Source of the DNA: Paramecium sonneborni
Taxonomy: Eukaryota; Ciliophora; Oligohymenophorea; Peniculida; Parameciidae
DNA: 64,000 nt
Reading direction: 5' to 3'
Assembly: GCA_905182985.1 (NCBI GenBank)
Contig: CAJJDN010000057.1
Span: 433,440 to 497,439 of the forward strand
The translations under genes were made by a program, and so were the position numbers. Every line of letters begins with the position of its first letter. Within the stretch, counting starts at the first letter, position 1. The notes below the pieces were generated by a model. It saw only the letters and a program-made list of their open reading frames with translations. It was not told where the DNA came from and did no database searches. Below, piece by piece: positions 12,660 through 23,219 of this stretch.

Positions 12660-14722
12660 ATGTAATTAGAAACAGAATTAACTGAATATGATGCTCAATC
12701 AAATTCATCACCAAATTCTCCAAAAAAAGAAGGCACATATAAAACCTTTAGAGCAGATTAAAAATGCAAAACTATATTAATGATTGTATTTTATATTTGT
12801 TCATTTTTTTAATTTGATGGGTGGTAAAGCATTATATTTGTCGGAATATATGTGTTAATGCTAATAAATAATAGAAAGAATATAATTGATTTAGTTTTTG
12901 TCATGATAGCATTGATATTAAGTATTACTAATTTATGTGTTGAATACAATTTGTTAGGGATTTCATAGATAATAATGAGTTTAAATATATTAACATATCC
13001 TTTTTCATAAAGAATGATAAAAGAAATTAAATTGGTTTGGTTTGAAATAAAAAATTTATCAATAACAATGTTTTTTATTTTGTGTTTATGTGCTTATTCA
13101 ACAACTGCTTATTATGATGATGATATTGAATTAGAAATGTATTATGGTACATTTGGTAGATCAGTATTAACTTTTGTATAAGCCTTAAGTTTGGATGATT
13201 GGGCTTAAATAGGAAGAGAATCTGATGATTTGTTTGGATATTTTATATTGTGTATTTATATTCTTTTAATGACTTATTTCTATTTAAATATAATGATGGG
13301 TATATTGATTGAAACATTATAATTTGAGAAAAAAGGTAATCATTTAGATGATCCTTTTAATTATGAAATTCATTAATAATAAATATTATCTGAATTAATT
13401 AAAGAATAGAATTTATTTGATAAATGTATTATTGGTAATTATTATGAATTTATTGTGTTCATAATAAGTTTTGGAGGAATATTCATTTCAATACTTGAAC
13501 ATTTTGATCATGGAGATAGTACAAGCGAATTAGTAATTGAATTGATAGATGATGGATTGTATACAATACATTTTATAATATTGATAATTAAGAAAGGTCC
13601 AATTTATGATTTAGAAAGAGAAAACAAAATTGTTATGCTTTTACATTTTATAGCAGGGTATAGTGATTTTTTAGTATTATAGTCCTTTGTCTTTAATTTT
13701 TTCATTGTTTTTTCTTGAAATAGGTTGTTTATTAAATTTATTAAAAATTGCAACTACCCCATCTATTAAAGGTATATTTGTTGGAACTATCGATATGTTA
13801 CCTTTATTAATGCCATAATTTACAGAACTATTTGGAATTTTAATGTTTATTGCTAGTATATTGACTTCTAATTATTTTGCATATACAGGATTAAAATAAT
13901 AAGAGTATTTTTCATCTTTTTGGGGGTCTTTCTATACTCTTATTTAAATCATGACATTAGATGGTATTATTTTCTTAATATATTTTATTAAGATTGGGGG
14001 AATATTGTTGAACCAATGTATTCAAAGCATGGATTTATATTACCTTATATAATTATTCCAGCTTATATATTTTTAAGTAATTTTATTATCTTGAATACTT
14101 TAATTGCATTAAGTTGTGAATATTTTGTAGAAGTCAAATATTATTCTATTGAAAAAGATCAAAGTGATGTTAGATGTTCTCAATTTGTTACTATCAATGA
14201 ATTGAAGAATTATTGTAAATAAAATTAAAGTAATTTATAGTATCATCATACTTAAGTGCCTTTAAATATTCCATATGTCATTTTTGGTTAGCATGAATAA
14301 TTAAACTCTAAAATTAAATCAGACACCATAATTTAAATTTAATATAGGAATCTTTTATTTACTGCTCAGGTAACTTAATAATCTGATGAGTTATGATATA
14401 AATTAGAATATTTGAAGCTAACTTATATATTTAATTAAATACATTTTTTTTTATAAAAATGCAAACCTATTACAAATTGGCATTCAAAACTCTCAAAAAT
14501 TTTTATGATCTCAAAATCATCAGTGAAACAGAGAAAACCTATATGAAACAATATATCCTTAGTCTAAATGTACATTCTGAAATAGAATTGGATGTAGACT
14601 AAATTTCTAAGTTTATTCTATAAATGATAAAAAAGATCAGACAATCTGATATGAAAAAACATATTAAATAAGATAGTTTAATATCTATTGGAGAGGAAAC
14701 TGATGAAGATGACCTTATATGA
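12660..14722 (+). CDS. Two-domain cation channel with TxDxW-type pores
   Basis: 663 residues, four exons (introns 13658-13682, 13964-13992, 14390-14406). Two repeats of membrane helices each end in a pore loop and S6. Pore I reads SLDDW and pore II MTLDDW, the second being formed across the 29-nt intron. The T/S-x-D-x-W signature is typical of CatSper and related calcium-permeable pores, but those have one domain per subunit, so a divergent two-domain channel is the safer name. The S4 helices carry few positive charges, so voltage sensitivity is doubtful. The last intron is only 17 nt; it is the only splice found that joins the final coiled C-terminal exon (88 residues after 14459). It probably contributes to ciliary or cortical excitability (inference). 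Confidence 0.7.
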
Positions 14723-15079
14723 TTACAAATTTCTCAAAATCCATAACTTATGGAACTACTTTGATTTTATATATTTAACAAATTTCCACTATTACTTTTA
14801 ATTACAAATTTTTTTGATTTTATGTTTCGAAAATTCTGAATTCTAAGAGTTTCATAATTAATTAGTTTCTTAATCGTCTAATTTATTTGTGATAAAAAGT
14901 CTTGAAAAAAGGAAATAAATTTAAAAAAAAAAATATTATTGAAATTAATGCATTATTAAACACAATTTATGAGAATGATGTGTTCGATTATTATGCAATA
15001 AAAAATTTGTTCAAATCCTAATTATATTTCGTTTTTTCTTTTAATATTTTAGATATAAATTAAGATGTTCATACTCAAC
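14723..15079. other. AT-rich intergenic region upstream of SAR1
   Basis: 357 bp between two same-strand genes with no supported frame. It presumably holds the terminator of the channel gene and the promoter of SAR1, but no motif stands out from the A/T background. Confidence 0.5.
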
Positions 15080-15700
15080 ATGTTTAAAAGTCTTTTAGGT
15101 TCTTTAGGACTCTACAAAAAGAATGCAAAAATATTGTTTTTAGGGTAATTAGAAAATTCTAATATTTGGATAGCCTTGATAATGCAGGAAAGACAACTCT
15201 TTTGAGAAGATTGAAAGATGATAGAATGGTTTAACATGATCCAACATTGCATCCACATGCAGAAGAATTAGTTTTAGGAAATGTTAGATTCAAGGCATTT
15301 GATCTTGGTGGTCATTAAGCAGTTAGAAAAACATGGAAAAATTATTTTCCGACTGTTGATGGAATCATTTATCTTGTTGATTCAGCAGATTCATAAAGAT
15401 TGAAAGAAAGTAGAGATGAATTAGAATAAATATTAAATACAGCAGAATTAGCAAAAGTATACGATTATGAATATTTACGTTTAGGTTCCAATAGTAATTT
15501 TAGGAAATAAAATTGATAAGCCAGGAGCTGTGCCTGAAGAAGAATTAAGATAAGCTTTAGGAATAAATGTTAAATAATAAATCAATAATAAAAATATTAA
15601 AGAAATTGATGGAAGACCTGTTGATGTATTTATGTGTAGTGTAGCAAACAGAGTAGGTTATGCTGAAGGGTTTAGATGGTTGTCATAATTTTTAAATTGA
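15080..15700 (+). CDS. SAR1: SAR1 small GTPase (COPII coat assembly)
   Basis: SAR1 recruits the COPII coat at ER exit sites. Three exons (introns 15145-15173 and 15457-15484) give 187 residues. G1 is GLDNAGKTT, completed across the first intron; the switch-I Thr is in [11 protein letters not shown]3 is DLGGH; G4 is GNKID; and the C-terminus keeps the CSVANRVGY region. The N-terminus [17 protein letters not shown] matches the amphipathic helix that inserts into the ER membrane. An in-frame ATG 15 bases upstream (15065) would add five residues; the chosen start fits the family better. Length is slightly below the usual 190-198. It is probably central to the heavy secretory traffic of trichocyst-bearing cells. 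Confidence 0.93.
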
Positions 15701-15813
15701 AATTTATTAGTATATGTATTTTTTTCTTTTTAACAATAAACCTTATGTTAATAATTTAAATCAATAATTTAATATAAGAATAGATAAAATATAATCACAA
15801 GTAATCAGTATTC

Positions 15814-16607
15814 TCAATGTTCACATTTTACTATTTTTTTTTATTTTGATATTCTCTTTTTATTTTCGCAATCATTGCATTTACAAATTGATGAACATTT
15901 TTTATTTCTAATAAAACATTCACAATAATTCTTTTTGCATTGTGATTTTTTACATTAACATCCCCAAACAGTTTTCTTATCAAATAAATCCTCATCATAT
16001 TTAAGTCTTTGTTATTTTATTTTCACTTTTTCTAAAGCTTAATTTCTGATTTAAGAATAATCTTATTTATTATGACAATCATTGCATTTGCATAATTTTG
16101 AGCATTCAATATTTCTATGAAAACAAGCACAGTATAATTATAAACAATGTGATTTATTACATTTGCAAGGTAAATTTAGTTAATTTTAATCATCCAATTA
16201 TTGATCAAAAAATTCCTAAAATTATTTACAAAGTTAATACATTATAATTTGTGGTTCTTCTAATTCTCTTTTCCTTCAAGTTATAGTTCTGATTATATGT
16301 ATCAATTTATTCAAATTACTAGAAACTAGTTGTTTAAAGTTTCTCTTCTATTAAATCACTAATTATAGGAATTCTTTATTCTTATTCATAATCACCTATA
16401 TTTTAAAACTTTTCATTAATTAAGAAGTCCTAATCTGAAAAAGTGCTCCTAGACTTATTATTTATATTATTACTAGTACTTTTGTAAAGCAGGCTATGGA
16501 AAATTCTCGAAATATTGATCTAATTCTTGATCTTTAGGGTATGTTTAATAGTTAGCAGTAACATCTGAATGTTTTCTTATTTATGGCTCCTAATTAATTG
16601 AAGACAT
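15814..16607 (-). CDS. CXC (tesmin/TSO1-like, LIN54-type) DNA-binding protein
   Basis: 245 residues from ATG 16605-16607 to TGA 15814-15816, introns 16449-16479 (31 nt) and 16216-16240 (25 nt). Two Cys-rich CXC repeats follow each other near residues 128-165 (PCKCNKSHCLQLYCACFHRN) and 198-237 (GCQCKKSQCKKNYCECFIRN), each ending CKCNDC.N. They are joined by a short spacer, as in the CRC domain of tesmin, TSO1 and LIN54, which binds zinc and contacts CHR-type promoter elements of cell-cycle genes. The N-terminal 110 residues are acidic and Gln-rich without a motif. The gene converges on SAR1, 113 bp from its stop. A transcription-regulatory role is inferred from the family. Confidence 0.88.
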
Positions 16608-16980
16608 CAGTAAAATTAAGAAAATTTTATTAATGACGATTAAATAACTATAAATCTTATTAATTTAATTTTTTATTCATTTTTTTATATAAATATTCTT
16701 TTTGAACATAAAATGAGCTTTTTATGCTCTAAAAGAACATCAACCTTGTTTATTTTTTATCGCTAACATTTTTAATTAAAGTCGAATAAAAATTTTATCG
16801 ATACATAAAATATGTAATTTACCATTTTATTTAATTTAAATTTATATGAATCTCTTAGATTTCAAGTTTATTATTTTCATAGCTTATAACAAATACCAAT
16901 AGTTCTATTTCTATCCATATTGCTATTTTAACATAATTACAATCATAATACGACATTAATAATTAAATTCTTATTTTAAC
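16608..16980. other. Divergent intergenic region (bidirectional promoter region)
   Basis: 373 bp between the divergently transcribed CXC gene and the small myristoylation-type gene. It must contain both promoters. It is uniformly A/T-rich with no distinctive element. Confidence 0.5.
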
Positions 16981-17379
16981 ATGGGATCATCTTGTAAATC
17001 AATAAAAAATACAAAAGAGTCTAATGATTTTGATATTCCAGAATAAGAAGGAACAATAAAAACTCTTGGTGATGAGCCAATTCCTAAGAAACCTTATTGT
17101 TGTCTTTCAAATGAATTAACTGAACAAACTGATAATCTTGCAGAATTAGAAATCACAAAACACACAGGAATACCTGAAAATTAAATTTTCCATAATTCAA
17201 TTCTTTACTCGAGAGAGATTATTCAGTCTTAATAATTCTAATAAAATAGTAAGCCACGTTAAAAAAAGAGAACGAATAGAGTTAATAAAAATACTGGAGC
17301 ACATTATGAAAAATAATTATACAAATAATTAAGGATGAATATTTTATCTCCTGATGGAATAATTAGAAAAATATATTGA
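16981..17379 (+). CDS. Small protein with N-myristoylation and palmitoylation-type N-terminus
   Basis: An intronless frame of 132 residues, TGA at 17377-17379. It starts MGSSCKS, which fits the N-myristoyltransferase consensus (Gly2, Ser at position 6 or 7) with a nearby Cys that could be palmitoylated, so membrane anchoring is likely. The middle contains a PYCC motif and the C-terminus a basic segment (PRQKKRTNRVNKN). No family is recognised. An exact copy at 18212-18610, beyond the N run, is an assembly duplicate. Confidence 0.65.
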
Positions 17380-17875
17380 AATACCATGAACTTTGTTTTA
17401 TATAAAATTTGTCTTTTTATATTTCATAAAAAATGCATTATTTAAAACTATCTATTTACTTCTCTATCATAAATTACCAGTACAAGAGAAAAAAGTTACA
17501 TACTCATCGTTTTTTAAACTACTTTTTATTTTTAATTTATGACCTTTTGTTGCTTGTTATCGATTTTTAAATTTTATTCTTTGTTCTCTAAATATTGAAA
17601 TTGCCTTAATGTATTTGATTATTTTTTTTTGCGCTTATTTTTCTTTATTTTCTAAAATAAATCAAAATTATCAGATAAATATATATTTACTAAAAGTCAT
17701 TTTTGTAAAGATTCAAAATTTATTTATTCTATAATAAAATAAAAGAAACCTGAATATTTCAATTTATTTATATAATCATTCCCTTTATCTGTAAAGAAAG
17801 TTTATATGTCATTTTTTATAATGTTAATCTTTTTACAATAAAAATTTAGTTTATCAATTTTCGTAAAGATATATA
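17380..17875. other. AT-rich intergenic sequence before assembly gap
   Basis: About 500 bp without a supported gene. It recurs at 18611-19106 and continues uniquely to 19401, again without a gene. Confidence 0.5.
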
Positions 17876-18142
17876 NNNNNNNNNNNNNNNNNNNNNNNNN
17901 NNNNNNNNNNNNNNNNNNNNNNNNNNNNNNNNNNNNNNNNNNNNNNNNNNNNNNNNNNNNNNNNNNNNNNNNNNNNNNNNNNNNNNNNNNNNNNNNNNNN
18001 NNNNNNNNNNNNNNNNNNNNNNNNNNNNNNNNNNNNNNNNNNNNNNNNNNNNNNNNNNNNNNNNNNNNNNNNNNNNNNNNNNNNNNNNNNNNNNNNNNNN
18101 NNNNNNNNNNNNNNNNNNNNNNNNNNNNNNNNNNNNNNNNNN
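17876..18142. other. Assembly gap (267 N)
   Basis: A run of 267 N. The flanks 16912-17875 and 18143-19106 match along a constant offset of 1231, so the gap probably does not represent missing sequence: the contigs overlap by 964 bp. Confidence 0.9.
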
Positions 18143-19106
18143 TATCCATATTGCTATTTTAACATAATTACAATCATAATACGACATTAATAATTAAATT
18201 CTTATTTTAACATGGGATCATCTTGTAAATCAATAAAAAATACAAAAGAGTCTAATGATTTTGATATTCCAGAATAAGAAGGAACAATAAAAACTCTTGG
18301 TGATGAGCCAATTCCTAAGAAACCTTATTGTTGTCTTTCAAATGAATTAACTGAACAAACTGATAATCTTGCAGAATTAGAAATCACAAAACACACAGGA
18401 ATACCTGAAAATTAAATTTTCCATAATTCAATTCTTTACTCGAGAGAGATTATTCAGTCTTAATAATTCTAATAAAATAGTAAGCCACGTTAAAAAAAGA
18501 GAACGAATAGAGTTAATAAAAATACTGGAGCACATTATGAAAAATAATTATACAAATAATTAAGGATGAATATTTTATCTCCTGATGGAATAATTAGAAA
18601 AATATATTGAAATACCATGAACTTTGTTTTATATAAAATTTGTCTTTTTATATTTCATAAAAAATGCATTATTTAAAACTATCTATTTACTTCTCTATCA
18701 TAAATTACCAGTACAAGAGAAAAAAGTTACATACTCATCGTTTTTTAAACTACTTTTTATTTTTAATTTATGACCTTTTGTTGCTTGTTATCGATTTTTA
18801 AATTTTATTCTTTGTTCTCTAAATATTGAAATTGCCTTAATGTATTTGATTATTTTTTTTTGCGCTTATTTTTCTTTATTTTCTAAAATAAATCAAAATT
18901 ATCAGATAAATATATATTTACTAAAAGTCATTTTTGTAAAGATTCAAAATTTATTTATTCTATAATAAAATAAAAGAAACCTGAATATTTCAATTTATTT
19001 ATATAATCATTCCCTTTATCTGTAAAGAAAGTTTATATGTCATTTTTTATAATGTTAATCTTTTTACAATAAAAATTTAGTTTATCAATTTTCGTAAAGA
19101 TATATA
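18143..19106. repeat. Exact copy of 16912-17875 (assembly artefact)
   Basis: 964 bp identical to the sequence left of the N run. It carries a second copy of the small myristoylation-type gene at 18212-18610. Unique sequence resumes at 19107. Confidence 0.9.
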
Positions 19107-19401
19107 CAATATTATTAACTCAAAATTAAGAATTTGATACATAAAATATTTATATAATTCATTAAATTATCCATATTTTTGAATGTGCAATAAATATTTA
19201 TTAGATTAAATTTTTGATATCCAAATTAGAATAAATTAATAGCATTCTTTTTTAATTATTTTCATAATTTTGCTAGAAAATTATTAAAAGATACATAATA
19301 ATTAAAAAAATGACGTGTTATCTGAGTTTAATTAATAACAGTTTATTTTTAGAATGTAAATAACTATATATTGTAAATAATACGCATGATTCTCTAACTT
19401 A

Positions 19402-20987
19402 ATGTATTTTTCTCTAAATCCGAATTCAAAAAAAATTATTTAAATAACTATTATGAATTCTCTCTAATAAATTTATCTTCAGGCCATAATTAAGCAATAA
19501 GAATTGGAAAATGTTAAGTAAGAAGAAGAGGTTTAAAGACAAAATCAAGAAGTAAAAATAAATTATATAATTTTTAGAATTTAAGATAGAGATAGCTGCT
19601 CTCTTTCGTAGTACAACCTTCTTCAAATCCTTGTGATAAGTAGTAAGTTTTTAATTCTATATTAGTTTAACTTGTCAATTGATTGAGATTTAGAACAAAA
19701 TAACAGAATTTTTTTAATAATAGGTTTTGAGGCGAGAACTAGTTATTCTAAGAAACTAATTTGAAAATAGTTTACCTATTTTTCTAAATGTATTAGGAAA
19801 TTTGATACTTCATGGTTTGGATTAATTAAAAGAAGAAGAAAATTAAACTAGAATTCTAAAATGTTAATTTATAAATTAACCAATGAATATATCTATGAGT
19901 AAATCTTTATTTAAAACACTCTCACTTTTATTGAGATCTTCTCTGGTTGAGTTTGAAAAAGGTATTTCTATTACTTAAACATTAGATTAACTCTAAAATA
20001 CTCGATATAGAAATTTTTAATACTTTTCTAAATTCTTACTTTTTAGAGATGATTTTTGTGATATATTTTTTAATACTCTCTATTAATACTAAATATTTCA
20101 ACATAAATAAGTGAGTTAATAGCTTAGTTTTAATTAATTACATTAGTTGATAGTAAAATAAACAGAAGATGTTTGGAGTACATTCATATATAAATTATTG
20201 AGCTAATAGTAATAGTAATTATCAAAAGATTAATTTTTGGTTTAATTTAATAGCTATACAATTTTAATGAATAACTTTTTCAAAAAATCAAATTTAATAT
20301 ATGAAATAGTGCAAAATTCAGTAAAACAGACAGCCTAGTTACATTTTGACTAAATTTTTTAAGAGGTATAAATTATTATGAATTTAGTATCTGTTAATTA
20401 TGGGTAGTTTCAAAGCAACAACTCAAGATTTTTTGAATAAAGCAACTAAAATCTTTTTTGATGATTAAAATACTTTTATAGATTTGTCAGAATTTATAGT
20501 AAGAACAAAAAAGATACATAAATAAATGAATAGTTCGAATTTATATATATTACCAATGTTAATTTAGTTAGAGACTCAAATGATAGATTCAAGTTAATTT
20601 GATGGGATGTAAGAAACAACACTATTCAAGAACAATACAAATTACTATCTGAAAATGATAGAGAAATTGAAGAATAAATGTGTATACAATGGTGAAGAAA
20701 ATTGTAAATGCAATAAATGTGAATGTATACGTAGAAATAGAAATTCTGCTAAAGAATCTTAGAGAAAAAAGAGAGAAGCTTTTGAAAAGATTGGTCCCTT
20801 GTAAGATGCTTTAGAAAAATTAAAAATAAAGGTTAGAATAGTAGAAAATGAGAATGAAAATCTTAGATAATTACTAATAAATGTTTTTGAGCATCCTTAA
20901 GTATTAGGATTAGCTTCAACCTTTATAGAACCACTAACAAAAATAATTTCAGATACAGATTCTGGAATTGTTTCAAATGAATGTTGA
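19402..20987 (+). CDS. bZIP transcription factor (large, N-terminal helical region)
   Basis: 503 residues, introns 19552-19577, 19640-19665 and 20366-20387. The C-terminal third contains a basic region CIRRNRNSAKESQRKKREAF near residue 418, fitting the bZIP N-x7-R rule (Asn and Ser-Ala core). It is followed by heptad-spaced Leu/Ile/Val (LQDALEKLKIKVRIVENENE) forming a dimerising zipper. A CKCNKCEC cluster sits just before the basic region and could be redox- or metal-sensitive (inference). The 400 residues upstream are helical and Gln-rich with no motif. A second in-frame ATG at 19453 is an alternative start. The copy at 21113-22486 lacks the 5' end and is the assembly duplicate. Confidence 0.82.
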
Positions 20988-21112
20988 TTCTTGTCAACTT
21001 TAAATTAACAAAATTTTACTTTTTCTAAAGAAATTATATTAATAAATCAAAGAATTATATATTATATAACTTATTTTATATGAAATAGAACGATGTTTTC
21101 ACTAAAAGAGAN

Positions 21113-22610
21113 CAACCTTCTTCAAATCCTTGTGATAAGTAGTAAGTTTTTAATTCTATATTAGTTTAACTTGTCAATTGATTGAGATTTAGAACAAAAT
21201 AACAGAATTTTTTTAATAATAGGTTTTGAGGCGAGAACTAGTTATTCTAAGAAACTAATTTGAAAATAGTTTACCTATTTTTCTAAATGTATTAGGAAAT
21301 TTGATACTTCATGGTTTGGATTAATTAAAAGAAGAAGAAAATTAAACTAGAATTCTAAAATGTTAATTTATAAATTAACCAATGAATATATCTATGAGTA
21401 AATCTTTATTTAAAACACTCTCACTTTTATTGAGATCTTCTCTGGTTGAGTTTGAAAAAGGTATTTCTATTACTTAAACATTAGATTAACTCTAAAATAC
21501 TCGATATAGAAATTTTTAATACTTTTCTAAATTCTTACTTTTTAGAGATGATTTTTGTGATATATTTTTTAATACTCTCTATTAATACTAAATATTTCAA
21601 CATAAATAAGTGAGTTAATAGCTTAGTTTTAATTAATTACATTAGTTGATAGTAAAATAAACAGAAGATGTTTGGAGTACATTCATATATAAATTATTGA
21701 GCTAATAGTAATAGTAATTATCAAAAGATTAATTTTTGGTTTAATTTAATAGCTATACAATTTTAATGAATAACTTTTTCAAAAAATCAAATTTAATATA
21801 TGAAATAGTGCAAAATTCAGTAAAACAGACAGCCTAGTTACATTTTGACTAAATTTTTTAAGAGGTATAAATTATTATGAATTTAGTATCTGTTAATTAT
21901 GGGTAGTTTCAAAGCAACAACTCAAGATTTTTTGAATAAAGCAACTAAAATCTTTTTTGATGATTAAAATACTTTTATAGATTTGTCAGAATTTATAGTA
22001 AGAACAAAAAAGATACATAAATAAATGAATAGTTCGAATTTATATATATTACCAATGTTAATTTAGTTAGAGACTCAAATGATAGATTCAAGTTAATTTG
22101 ATGGGATGTAAGAAACAACACTATTCAAGAACAATACAAATTACTATCTGAAAATGATAGAGAAATTGAAGAATAAATGTGTATACAATGGTGAAGAAAA
22201 TTGTAAATGCAATAAATGTGAATGTATACGTAGAAATAGAAATTCTGCTAAAGAATCTTAGAGAAAAAAGAGAGAAGCTTTTGAAAAGATTGGTCCCTTG
22301 TAAGATGCTTTAGAAAAATTAAAAATAAAGGTTAGAATAGTAGAAAATGAGAATGAAAATCTTAGATAATTACTAATAAATGTTTTTGAGCATCCTTAAG
22401 TATTAGGATTAGCTTCAACCTTTATAGAACCACTAACAAAAATAATTTCAGATACAGATTCTGGAATTGTTTCAAATGAATGTTGATTCTTGTCAACTTT
22501 AAATTAACAAAATTTTACTTTTTCTAAAGAAATTATATTAATAAATCAAAGAATTATATATTATATAACTTATTTTATATGAAATAGAACGATGTTTTCA
22601 CTAAAAGAGA
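21113..22610. repeat. Exact copy of 19614-21111 across single n at 21112 (assembly artefact)
   Basis: 1498 bp identical at offset 1499. It duplicates most of the bZIP gene but not its first 212 bases, and includes the start of the next gene. The genuine sequence probably passes from 21111 to 22611. Confidence 0.9.
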
Positions 22611-23007
22611 AACCCTTCGACCAATCAATACATTAACTTGTTTTGATTCTGCTCATACGAATTCATTATACATATTGAAAATGAAAGAGTTAACAGCAAT
22701 TTATAAATAATAAAGTGAATTACTTTAAGATGATCTTTCTAATATGAATCAATTAGTAAACACATAAAGTGAAGACATTTAAAATGAAATTGAACCTCTA
22801 ATTCTTTAACTAAAATAAATGCTCTAATAATAAGTTGTTGAATATAATCATGAAATGCAAGACTAAATTGTTTAATTAGAAAACATTAGAAGTGATAATT
22901 TGTAATTAGAAAAAGAAATATTCAAATTGCAATAACGTTTGACTTAATTAGATGATCATATTGGATAGTAAGTGCTATAAAGAAAATACGACATTAAATT
23001 TTCATGA
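22579..23007 (+). CDS. Coiled-coil protein, 142 residues
   Basis: An intronless frame from ATG 22579 to TGA 23005-23007. The first 32 residues are mixed; from residue 33 onward the sequence is almost entirely heptad-patterned Leu/Ile with Glu, Gln and Lys (for example NEIEPLILQLKQMLQQQVVE), so an extended coiled coil is expected. Size and composition would suit a small cytoskeletal or basal-body component, but no family is recognised. The same ATG occurs at 21080 in the first assembly copy, where the frame is cut by the n at 21112. Confidence 0.6.
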
Positions 23008-23219
23008 TTTATTATTGCAAAATATATAATTTATTCATAACTAATTATATGTAAGTAAAATAATTTTAATAGCTTTGATGTTTCAAATAATTTAAAAATA
23101 AATTTTTAGTTATATAATAAAAACTAAAATAGGATCTAGAAAATATCAATATTATAATAATTAAAGTTTATTTGATAATATTTATAAGTTAAATGTGAAT
23201 TCCAATCTAAACTCAAATA

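Noticed and set aside
17802..18187. Minus-strand open frames crossing the N run
   Set aside because: They are mostly unknown residues created by the 267 N and have no sequence support.
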